Positions 1 through 6,255 of a DNA stretch of 12,805 nt are shown here, piece after piece. Position 1 is the stretch's first letter; each line of letters opens with the position of its first letter. The notes under the pieces are model-generated. The model did not search any database. It was not told the DNA's origin and saw nothing but the letters and a program-made list of their open reading frames with translations. The translations under genes and the position numbers were made by a program. The stretch is taken from contig JAPOHM010000020.1 of the NCBI GenBank assembly GCA_029979405.1, positions 1-12,805 of the forward strand, written 5' to 3'. The DNA comes from Methanobacteriota archaeon (GTDB taxonomy: Archaea; Thermoplasmatota; Poseidoniia; Poseidoniales; Poseidoniaceae).

Positions 1-555
1 AAGTAAAAATTTACCAAATGAACCAGCGTAAACGTATGTGAAAGCATCAAAAAATGTCGCAAATATAATTAACAAAGTTATGATTCTTAGATTATTTGAT
101 TTGGATACCTTACCACCATTCTTATTTTTGAACTGAGTAGAAGCAATTCCTCTCCAAGTAAAAAATAGTATTATTATAGAAATAGCCAACAATTGGCTTT
201 GAAGCAATATCAGAGTAAGGAATGAAAATAATCCCAGAAATCGAATAACCCAAAGATTGGGAAAAAGAATCTCTTCGGGAATTGAATTCAGAATTTTTTC
301 GGATTTTTTGCTGTAATATTCTGACACAAAACACCCGATGAGAATTAATCCACCGATACCTGAACTAGATGAGATTCCTGAAAAATCAAATTTCATTGAT
401 AGCCAGCCGCGGCTGGCGGCCACATCTTGGAAAAATGTAATCGTTTCAAATAACAATGTCTGAATAATTCCCAATGTTATCAAGATAACAGAGGTACTTA
501 ACAAGAATAAGACTGTTCTAGCTTTGTCAGTTGTGAAGGATGATGCCGATATCAT
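1..555 (-). CDS. pstC: Probable phosphate ABC transporter permease PstC, N-terminal part (runs off left edge)
   Basis: An open frame on the minus strand starts at ATG 555-553 and stays open for all 185 codons to the window edge, so the C-terminus is missing. Residues 14-36 form a strong transmembrane helix whose flank (T-L-G-I-I, then L-L-F-E-T-I-T-F-F-Q-D-V up to residue 45) resembles the first helix of PstC permeases from memory. Further hydrophobic stretches lie near residues 64-78, 104-132 and 156-177. The usual PstC continuation after the first helix is not recognisable, so this may be a PstC with a long inserted membrane region, or another membrane protein. The start is supported by AGGG at 562-565, 6 nt upstream, next to the stop codon of the preceding PhoU-like gene (gap 10 nt), which suggests one transcript and coupled translation. 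If it is PstC, its partner is PstS encoded divergently, and PstA/PstB would lie beyond the edge. The identification rests mainly on one motif and the context. Confidence 0.5.
   Translation of the reverse strand, partial: MISASSFTTDKARTVLFLLSTSVILITLGIIQTLLFETITFFQDVAASRGWLSMKFDFSGISSSSGIGGLILIGCFVSEYYSKKSEKILNSIPEEILFPNLWVIRFLGLFSFLTLILLQSQLLAISIIILFFTWRGIASTQFKNKNGGKVSKSNNLRIITLLIIFATFFDAFTYVYAGSFGKFLL
402..417. repeat. Perfect 16-bp GC-rich palindrome inside the pstC-like gene
   Basis: GCCAGCCGCGGCTGGC equals its own reverse complement and lies in an AT-rich coding stretch. On the minus strand it encodes residues 47-51 (A-S-R-G-W) of the pstC-like protein plus the first base of codon 52, exactly where the PstC-like first helix ends. 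It is followed on the plus strand by GGCC, giving a local GC island. It could form a hairpin or be a protein-binding or restriction-type site. Its function is unknown. Confidence 0.75.
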
Positions 556-565
556 ATTGATCCCT

Positions 566-1588
566 TCAAAACTTTTGTAAATTATCATGCATCAGCATGT
601 TCAATAATGCTTCAGCAAAATTCACACCATATGCGCACAAACGTCTGATTGATTCAGAGATTCTAAACTCACATAGCAACCTCTCTGCTGATGCACGACC
701 TACCCACAAATCTCCCTCTGAATGTTCTATATCATCACGTAATTTAGCTAAATTTATTTTGGCAGAGTGAATAACTGATATGTCTTTTGAGTACATATTG
801 TGAACTATCGTCTTTAATTGGGATGCCCAAATCGGGATTGCACTCAGAGGCATTTCCTCTTTTTTCATCTTAATTACATTCGAATGTTCTCTAACTAATA
901 ATGCAAGCCTAGAAGCGTGATCACCCATTCTTTCGAGTACCCTTGCTATGTTAGCGTGCTCCATCGCAGTGAAGCGGTCAATTGCTAACCTCTTTTCTAC
1001 AGACGGCGATTTAAGAGAAGCTGCAACTTGTCTCTCTAAAAGCAACCTTCTGGCATCAATTTGTCTTTCTCTATCTTCAATATCGTTCAAGAGTAAAACA
1101 TCCTCTCCAGAAATTATTTCTAAGGAATCGGCCACTAGACTTGATATTAACAGATACATCCTATTTATAGAAACCTGAAGTTTCAACTCTGAAGGATTCA
1201 ATATAGATACAATTTTGATCTGTTTAGATGTATCTTCTTCAATTTCCATACCTCTCGTGTCACGCAAAAATTCTCTTACGTTAGATCGAGTTTTTCTAGA
1301 AATATCTCGGTCGCAAGTTATTCTGATAACGTCTGCCCCTGACAAATATGAGCCAATCATTAAATCGGATAGACCAGATTCATATGCGCAACAATCTAGA
1401 GATATTTCGGTCTTAGCCGCAGAACCTTGCAATGGAGATATACGTAAATCTCCCGAACCAAGTTCTTCGAGCTTCACCACGTCTCCTTTGTTTAAATTAT
1501 TCGAATTAATCCATTCTTTAGGAAGAGATACAATCATGGTTGAGCCACCAGTAATTTGCAGTTTACGAAACTCACTCTCCTGGCTCAC
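566..1588 (-). CDS. AbrB-PhoU fusion regulator, copy 1 (phosphate uptake regulator)
   Basis: This is a 340-residue protein with an N-terminal SpoVT/AbrB-type swapped-hairpin DNA-binding domain (about residues 8-53, containing Q-I-T-G-G-S-T and V-S-L-P-K-E-W) followed by a helical PhoU-type region (about 140-335). PhoU metal-site ExxxD signatures are visible at E174/D178 and E219/D223, the latter in L-E-R-M-G-D-H-A. PhoU proteins restrain phosphate import and phosphate signalling; the fused AbrB domain suggests that this version also binds DNA. The start is GTG at 1588, with AGGTGA (1596-1601) 7 nt upstream and an in-frame TGA two codons before it, so no longer start is possible. It diverges from pstS and is followed 10 nt downstream by the pstC-like gene, which points to control of the Pst system and probably of itself. 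A paralog with the same architecture lies at 2919-3956. The domain call is firm; the regulatory role is inferred. Confidence 0.88.
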   Translation of the reverse strand: MSQESEFRKLQITGGSTMIVSLPKEWINSNNLNKGDVVKLEELGSGDLRISPLQGSAAKTEISLDCCAYESGLSDLMIGSYLSGADVIRITCDRDISRKTRSNVREFLRDTRGMEIEEDTSKQIKIVSILNPSELKLQVSINRMYLLISSLVADSLEIISGEDVLLLNDIEDRERQIDARRLLLERQVAASLKSPSVEKRLAIDRFTAMEHANIARVLERMGDHASRLALLVREHSNVIKMKKEEMPLSAIPIWASQLKTIVHNMYSKDISVIHSAKINLAKLRDDIEHSEGDLWVGRASAERLLCEFRISESIRRLCAYGVNFAEALLNMLMHDNLQKF

Positions 1589-1662
1589 TACTCACTCACC
1601 TGATTCTCCCTATTTCAACATGGATGTATAGGACACTGACATAGAATATTGATAAATATATA

Positions 1663-1676
1663 GCAATATATATTGC
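1663..1676. promoter_or_regulatory. Perfect 14-bp palindrome in the regulator/pstS divergent intergenic region (candidate operator)
   Basis: GCAATATATATTGC is self-complementary and sits between the two divergent starts at 1588 and 1746. A second AT-rich palindrome occupies the equivalent place in the other divergent pair (3982-3993). It could be an operator for the AbrB-PhoU regulators, a TATA-type core promoter element, or both. The 157-nt intergenic region also holds TATA-like TATATTTAT on the minus strand just to its left (about 1653-1661) and the motif at 1670-1681. Confidence 0.45.
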
Positions 1677-1681
1677 ACTTT
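1670..1681 (+). promoter_or_regulatory. Shared motif ATATTGCACTTT upstream of pstS
   Basis: ATATTGCACTTT ends 65 nt before the pstS start. A 10-of-12 match (ATATCGCACTAT, 3966-3977) in the same orientation ends 61 nt before the PiT-type transporter start. The conserved core is GCACT. The similar position and orientation relative to two phosphate transporter genes suggest a common regulatory element. It partly overlaps the palindrome at 1663-1676. Two sites are too few for certainty. Confidence 0.35.
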
Positions 1682-1729
1682 ATTATCTAATGTTCAACCA
1701 TATCTAGGTGGGAACCTTCCGATCAAACA

Positions 1730-1745
1730 ATAGGAGACTACCTAT
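1730..1745 (+). promoter_or_regulatory. pstS ribosome binding site inside a short inverted repeat
   Basis: AGGAG at 1732-1736 lies 9 nt before the pstS ATG and supports that start. It is embedded in ATAGG, a 6-nt loop and CCTAT, a 5-bp inverted repeat ending directly before the start codon, so a small hairpin could partly hide the site. The stem is weak and may be chance. Confidence 0.5.
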
Positions 1746-2855
1746 ATGAGCATAAGAAAAAACGGAATGGCATGGACAATAGTCCTTACATTATTGATAG
1801 CAGGAATCGCTGGCTGTATTGGTAGCGATGAAGAAGAAGTAGAACAGAAGACCATAAACATCGCAGGTAGCAGTACTGTGTTTCCAGTTGCGAGTGCATG
1901 GGGCCAGGCTTACAGCGCAGCAAACAGTGATTACACTGTAACTGTCGCTGGAGGAGGATCAGGAGCAGGTGCGTCTAAAGTATGTAGCACGGACACAGAT
2001 TCTGTAAACATTGGTGACATGAGCAGAGATTGGAAAGATTCCGAAGCAACAGTAGGTGCTGACGGATACACCTGGTCATGCGCTAACTCTGATGTGACTG
2101 TGACCCAATTGATTGTAGCAATCGACGGTCTATCAGTTGTCGTCAAGAAAGGTGGCGCAGCTGATAACTGTATATCTGACATGGGGGGACTTTCTATGGC
2201 CCAATTAAGATGGATATACTCGGATTGGAGTGAAACAAATTTGGAAACACACGAAAAGGGTGGACTTGTTATGTCCTCTGTCACACCGAACAACGATAAT
2301 GATTCCAAGAGAGAGTGGAGCGATCTAAAAGACTCCGCAGCCTGTGAAGACCAAGAAATCAAATTGTGGGGTGCTGACTCCGATTCAGGTACATACGAGT
2401 ACTTCGGAGAGCAGGTATTCTGTAAGAACTGTTTCGCAGATGGAGACCCTGTTTCCGAAGGATTTGACCAAGCAAGAGGATACCAGAATTCCGCTGATGA
2501 CAACCAAATCGTAAACGGAATCACATCTGATGAGTACGCGATTGGATACTTTGGATACGCATATTATGAAGAGAACGCAAACGTTCTTTCTGTAGCAGCT
2601 ATTGCTAACAACGACACCCACGGTGTCGAAGATGCAGGCGGAGCAGTGACCCCAGAAGCATCCACAGTTGCAGATGGTTCCTATGCACCATTGTCAAGAT
2701 ACATTTACATGAATGTAAACAACAATGATTGGGACCTAGTCAGAGGATTCATAGAATATGGGTATTCTGAAGCAGGAATGGATCATGTCTCAGATGTAGG
2801 TTATGTGGCATTACCAGCTAACATGATTTCTCAGATGACAGCTAGAATTGGTTAA
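1746..2855 (+). CDS. pstS: Phosphate ABC transporter substrate-binding lipoprotein PstS
   Basis: This 369-residue secreted lipoprotein captures phosphate outside the cytoplasmic membrane and hands it to the Pst ABC permease. A lipoprotein signal peptide is visible: basic N-terminus (R4, K5), hydrophobic core 9-20 and lipobox I-A-G-C ending at C24, followed by an acidic linker. The PstS phosphate-site motifs are in order: G-S-S-T (41-44), G-G-G-S-G-A-G (69-75), I-G-D-M-S-R (89-94) and D-S-G-T (213-216). Several further cysteines, including a C-K-N-C pair, could form disulfides in an extracellular protein. The length is normal for the family. It lacks adjacent plus-strand permease genes; the likely pstC instead lies in the divergent minus-strand unit. 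Transcription is probably phosphate-controlled through the shared intergenic region with the AbrB-PhoU gene, and ends at the hairpin at 2885-2920. Confidence 0.93.
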   Translation: MSIRKNGMAWTIVLTLLIAGIAGCIGSDEEEVEQKTINIAGSSTVFPVASAWGQAYSAANSDYTVTVAGGGSGAGASKVCSTDTDSVNIGDMSRDWKDSEATVGADGYTWSCANSDVTVTQLIVAIDGLSVVVKKGGAADNCISDMGGLSMAQLRWIYSDWSETNLETHEKGGLVMSSVTPNNDNDSKREWSDLKDSAACEDQEIKLWGADSDSGTYEYFGEQVFCKNCFADGDPVSEGFDQARGYQNSADDNQIVNGITSDEYAIGYFGYAYYEENANVLSVAAIANNDTHGVEDAGGAVTPEASTVADGSYAPLSRYIYMNVNNNDWDLVRGFIEYGYSEAGMDHVSDVGYVALPANMISQMTARIG

Positions 2856-2884
2856 GCAAGGGAAAAATCTTGTCCAAAATTTTT

Positions 2885-2920
2885 GCCTGCAGGGGCCTCG
2901 GCCCCTGTGGGCATTTTTTT
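2885..2920 (+). terminator. Hairpin terminator after pstS, between convergent genes
   Basis: CAGGGGC and GCCCCTG form a 7-bp GC-rich stem around a CTCG loop, with outer GCC/GGC pairing across two mismatched positions, followed by ATTTTTTT. This is a good intrinsic-type terminator for pstS. It abuts the stop codon of the convergent minus-strand regulator (2919-2921), so it may also limit read-through from that side, although no T-run directly follows the hairpin in that direction. Confidence 0.75.
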
Positions 2921-3956
2921 ATTTTCGAAAAATCATGTCATCGTGCGATTTTAGGTTTAGAAGTATCTCGCCAAAATCTCTAGCATAAGCGCACAACCTT
3001 CGCACAGATTCAGATATCTTGAATAGCAAAAAATCATGTTTTGTCATCTTTCTTCCTTCGATTAATTTCTCTTCATAAGAGGATATTTGAATTTGGGCCT
3101 CCTTAAGTTCCTGTCTAGATTCCTCAATCTCGAATGAATTTCTTGTACGAATATTAATCATTAATTTCTTTATGGAATCTTGCCAGTTATTTAGTTGTAA
3201 AATTGGTGCTTTATCAGCATCTAACTGTAGGTCTTCAGATTCCATTACCAAATGAGCCATGTGTGCCGCATGGTCCATCATTCGTTCTAGTGAAGTTGCC
3301 AAATTTGAATGCTCTACAGCCTGATTTCTAGCCAAATTAAGTGATGAGGCTACGAGATGGGAATCTAAAGCAATACTTACCTGCCTTTCAACAAGATACA
3401 GTAAAGCATCAACCTCTGATTCTCTATCGTCAATATCATTAAGCAAACTTTTTTCATTGCCTTTTGAAATGGATATTAGGTCCCTTGTAGCAGAAATTAA
3501 CAAAGAATACATTCGATTAATACTAGCAATTAACGGCATCTCAGCTGCACTGATTAGGCATATCAAATCAACTCTACCATCTTCAACATTCATCATTTCA
3601 AATCCCCTGGTGTTTCGTAAAAATCTTCTAATTTGTTGCTGGACCACCCTATCTAAATCGCTGGAAAATACTATTCTGATTTTGTCTACTCCAGCCAAAT
3701 ATGCTCCCATTAGGTGATCATGTAAAGAATTCGAAGGTATTATTCCACAATTAATGGTAATAGTTTTCTCGGAGTTTTGCAATAGATTAAGAGGTGTTAG
3801 TCTCAAGGCACCGCTTGGTCTCCAATCCACCCTAATTCCATCGCGTGGTTTCAATGACATTTCGTCAATCCAAGTTTTAGGCAAACTTACTGTATAAGTG
3901 GAACCTCCAGTCAATTGGACTTTTCTTACCTCGATTCTCCCAGGATCTGCAACCAT
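2919..3956 (-). CDS. AbrB-PhoU fusion regulator, copy 2
   Basis: This 345-residue paralog of the 566-1588 protein has the same layout: an AbrB-type domain at about residues 10-55 (Q-L-T-G-G-S-T, then V-S-L-P-K-T-W) and a PhoU-type helical region from about 145 to the end. The ExxxD metal-type motifs are conserved at E179/D183 and E224/D228 (L-E-R-M-M-D-H-A), and both copies share I-N-R-M-Y and D-I-x-D-R-E segments. The copies are clearly diverged, so this is not a recent duplication. Start ATG 3956 has no SD sequence; a TATA-containing palindrome lies 26-37 nt upstream, which would suit a leaderless transcript. It diverges from the PiT-PhoU transporter, implying control of that gene, and converges on pstS. 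The DNA-binding and regulatory role is inferred from domain content and position. Confidence 0.87.
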   Translation of the reverse strand: MVADPGRIEVRKVQLTGGSTYTVSLPKTWIDEMSLKPRDGIRVDWRPSGALRLTPLNLLQNSEKTITINCGIIPSNSLHDHLMGAYLAGVDKIRIVFSSDLDRVVQQQIRRFLRNTRGFEMMNVEDGRVDLICLISAAEMPLIASINRMYSLLISATRDLISISKGNEKSLLNDIDDRESEVDALLYLVERQVSIALDSHLVASSLNLARNQAVEHSNLATSLERMMDHAAHMAHLVMESEDLQLDADKAPILQLNNWQDSIKKLMINIRTRNSFEIEESRQELKEAQIQISSYEEKLIEGRKMTKHDFLLFKISESVRRLCAYARDFGEILLNLKSHDDMIFRK

Positions 3957-3965
3957 TCAAATCAA

Positions 3966-3977
3966 ATATCGCACTAT
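3966..3977 (+). promoter_or_regulatory. Shared motif ATATCGCACTAT upstream of the PiT-type transporter
   Basis: This is a 10-of-12 match to ATATTGCACTTT at 1670-1681, in the same orientation and at nearly the same distance (61 versus 65 nt) from the transporter start. It lies only 10-21 nt upstream of the divergent regulator's start, so a bound protein there could also block that gene. Confidence 0.35.
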
Positions 3978-3981
3978 TTAC

Positions 3982-3993
3982 ATCTATATAGAT
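3982..3993. promoter_or_regulatory. Perfect 12-bp palindrome in the second divergent intergenic region (candidate operator/TATA)
   Basis: ATCTATATAGAT is self-complementary and lies in the 81-nt gap between the divergent regulator (start 3956) and transporter (start 4038). Its TATA core is about 32 nt from the regulator start, so it may be that gene's TATA box as well as an operator. It parallels the palindrome at 1663-1676. Confidence 0.4.
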
Positions 3994-4011
3994 TACATGG
4001 GCATTAGGTGA

Positions 4012-4021
4012 TATACTGATT
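4012..4021 (+). promoter_or_regulatory. Candidate TATA box for the PiT-type transporter (leaderless arrangement)
   Basis: TATACTGATT begins 26 nt before the ATG at 4038. Archaeal TATA boxes lie about 25 nt upstream of the transcription start, so this would start the RNA at or next to the ATG. No SD sequence precedes the gene. The identical 10-mer recurs 28 nt before the start at 6256. Confidence 0.5.
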
Positions 4022-4037
4022 TCTATGAGAACAATAT

Positions 4038-6158
4038 ATGGAACCAGTAACTATGGTTGTTATCGGCTTAGCTTTGATTGTTTGTGCTTATATGGCATGG
4101 AACATAGGTGCGAATGACGTTGCTAACGCAATGGGAACCTCAGTTGGATCGAAAGCACTAACCCTAAAACAAGCGGTAATTATTGCTGCTATTTTCGAAT
4201 TCGCTGGTGCTTTCTTAGCCGGTGACGCAGTCACTAAAACGGTCAGAAAGGGTATCTTGACTGTTGATTTCTCGACGGTCACTCCAGCTATTTCCCAAGA
4301 CATCGCTTTTGGATTCATAGCCGCTATGATGGCTGCTGCAGTTTGGTTAACGATTGCAACCAGAATGGGTCTGCCAGTGTCGACAACACACTCCATTATT
4401 GGAGGAATTATTGGTGTTGGATTGGTATTAGAGGTCGACCACAATGCCAAATATATAGACTGGGAAGTCGTTCAAAAAGTGGTAATGAGTTGGGTTGCTA
4501 GCCCATTAATGGGTGGACTCCTAGCCTTCTTTTCTTATTGGATTATCAAAAAGACCATACTTGATGCAGAAAATCCCGAACAAAGGTCAATGTGGTTAGC
4601 GCCTATTCTTGCGTTCCCGACATTCTTTGTACTGGGCCTGGCACTACAATTCAAGGCACTGAAGGGATTCTTTGCAAGAGCGGAATCAAATGGCTGGATT
4701 GCAGACAAGACAGCATGGCTTCCCGCTAAAGAAAATGGAGTATGGGATCCATTTGCGGATGCAGCATGGCTCCCAATCAATTCACTAATTCTTGCAGCAG
4801 TTATCGGTGCAATGGGTTCGTTCGGACTTTATTTGGTCTTGAAGAAAATAGACATTAACGAAGAAAGCAAAGGTTTCAAGGGAGTTGAGAGAATTTTCGT
4901 ATGGTTACAGATAATCACTGCAGCATATGTAGCATTCGCACACGGTGCAAATGACCGTTCCAATGCAATTGGCCCAATGGCTGCTGTTTGGCAAGTATTG
5001 TCGAATGATACTGGTATGCTAATGGAGCAAGCTGAAATTCCGCTTTGGTTGGTATTATTGGGATCTGCAGGTATCGCAATTGGTGTAATGACCTGGGGAT
5101 GGAGAGTTATGGAAACCGTTGGTAAGAAAATTACAGAAATCACTCCAACACGTGGATTCGCAGCAGAATTTGGAGCTGCAACTACAATCTTGGTTTTCTC
5201 AATGCCATTCTTGGCAGTTCCGGTATCCACGACTCACACCCTGGTAGGAGCCGTCGTTGGCGTGGGTCTCGCAGGAGGAGCAAAAGCAGTAGATTTCAGA
5301 GTATTCGGAAAGATTGCTGCATCTTGGGTTGCAAGCGTTCCAGTAGCCGCATTCGGTGCGGCAACAATTTACATCGCATCTGGAGGAGATAACCTCAAGA
5401 TGATTATTCTGTTACCTATTGCATTCGCTGCAGTAGGATTCGCAATGTGGAAAACACGTGGTGGAGAGATTCATGTGGAAGAGGCGTTATCGGATGCTGG
5501 AAGTTCTGATGACCAAGGAGCGACACCATTTGAGTTATTCCACAAGCACGCTGTTGCGGTTGAAGCAACTGTTGGCCATATGTTAGAAGCTGTCAACAAA
5601 ACCGCTAATGGTGAAGATGCAAGTGATGAAATCAAAGCTACAGTTGATGCTGAATTGGACGCAGACAATATCAAAACCCAACTGAGAGACATGATGGAAG
5701 AAACTAATTTTAGACTAATTGTTTCAATGGATGATTTCTTGAGGATGTTAGCAAGGCAAGATCGAATTGCTGACTACGCACAGAATGTTGCTGAACAATT
5801 GAGTTTCAGAGAATTATACGATAACAAGGAAGCAAGAGAAATGCTAATTGAAATGGCTAATGCAGTATCTGCTACAGTAGCAACATACGAAGACACTGTT
5901 GAGGCTTTGAGAGATCTGTCCCTTGGCGGAGAAACCAAGGTCGCTAAGAAAAAGGTAATGCAACTAATTAAGGACGTTAACTTGAAAGAGCATGAAGCAG
6001 ATGAAGTAGAAGCAAAAGCAGCTGCTCATGTATTCAGTTCTGGCGATGATAATGCTTTGGCTGCAATGCACATGTATAGAGTACTTCAGAGAATGGACGA
6101 TGTAGCAAATGCTTGCGAAAAGGCAGCTAATGCACTCATACCTTTATTGAATAAATAA
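4038..6158 (+). CDS. PiT-family inorganic phosphate transporter with fused C-terminal PhoU-like domain
   Basis: This 706-residue integral membrane protein is a cation-coupled inorganic phosphate permease. The duplicated PiT signatures are intact: G-A-N-D-V-A-N-A at 24-31 in the N-terminal half and G-A-N-D-R-S-N-A at 303-310 in the C-terminal half, each followed by a P-V-S-T-T-H motif (STTH at 115-118 and 397-400). About ten hydrophobic helices span residues 5-470, with a long tryptophan-rich loop near 210-250. From about residue 500 (H-K-H-A) to the end it becomes soluble and helical and resembles PhoU/DUF47 domains, including D-R-I-A-D and R-M-D-D-V-A-N segments. Archaeal PiT proteins are often encoded beside a separate DUF47/PhoU gene; here the regulator is fused, which suggests direct gating of the permease from the cytoplasm. 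It is divergent from an AbrB-PhoU gene. The transporter call is strong; gating by the fused domain is inferred. Confidence 0.93.
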   Translation: MEPVTMVVIGLALIVCAYMAWNIGANDVANAMGTSVGSKALTLKQAVIIAAIFEFAGAFLAGDAVTKTVRKGILTVDFSTVTPAISQDIAFGFIAAMMAAAVWLTIATRMGLPVSTTHSIIGGIIGVGLVLEVDHNAKYIDWEVVQKVVMSWVASPLMGGLLAFFSYWIIKKTILDAENPEQRSMWLAPILAFPTFFVLGLALQFKALKGFFARAESNGWIADKTAWLPAKENGVWDPFADAAWLPINSLILAAVIGAMGSFGLYLVLKKIDINEESKGFKGVERIFVWLQIITAAYVAFAHGANDRSNAIGPMAAVWQVLSNDTGMLMEQAEIPLWLVLLGSAGIAIGVMTWGWRVMETVGKKITEITPTRGFAAEFGAATTILVFSMPFLAVPVSTTHTLVGAVVGVGLAGGAKAVDFRVFGKIAASWVASVPVAAFGAATIYIASGGDNLKMIILLPIAFAAVGFAMWKTRGGEIHVEEALSDAGSSDDQGATPFELFHKHAVAVEATVGHMLEAVNKTANGEDASDEIKATVDAELDADNIKTQLRDMMEETNFRLIVSMDDFLRMLARQDRIADYAQNVAEQLSFRELYDNKEAREMLIEMANAVSATVATYEDTVEALRDLSLGGETKVAKKKVMQLIKDVNLKEHEADEVEAKAAAHVFSSGDDNALAAMHMYRVLQRMDDVANACEKAANALIPLLNK

Positions 6159-6176
6159 AGAAAATTTACAGAAAAT

Positions 6177-6206
6177 TGAGATTCAGTAATTCGTTGCTGA
6201 ATTTTA
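6177..6206 (+). terminator. Stem-loop with TTCG tetraloop after the PiT gene
   Basis: The arms ATTCAGTAA (6181-6189) and TTGCTGAAT (6194-6202) pair over 9 bp with one G-U, around a TTCG loop (6190-6193). Wobble pairing could extend the stem to 6177/6206. It is followed by TTT. It lies 19 nt after the transporter stop codon and is a plausible terminator. The T-run is short. Confidence 0.55.
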
Positions 6207-6227
6207 TCGAAGAAAGCATGAAGACCC

Positions 6228-6237
6228 TATACTGATT
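6228..6237 (+). promoter_or_regulatory. Candidate TATA box for the surface-protein gene
   Basis: TATACTGATT begins 28 nt before the ATG at 6256 and is identical to the element 26 nt before the PiT gene. No SD sequence precedes the ATG, so a leaderless or near-leaderless transcript is likely. Its position after the stem-loop at 6177-6206 suggests a transcription unit separate from the PiT gene. Confidence 0.5.
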
Positions 6238-6255
6238 CGACGCCATGTTGGTATC

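Noticed and set aside
122..334. A 70-residue minus-strand reading frame
   Set aside because: It lies out of frame inside the longer open frame 555-1, which has an SD sequence, a PstC-like helix and operon spacing.
566..1588. AbrB domain suggesting an antitoxin of a toxin-antitoxin pair
   Set aside because: The domain is fused to a full PhoU-type region and sits beside phosphate transport genes; no toxin gene is adjacent.
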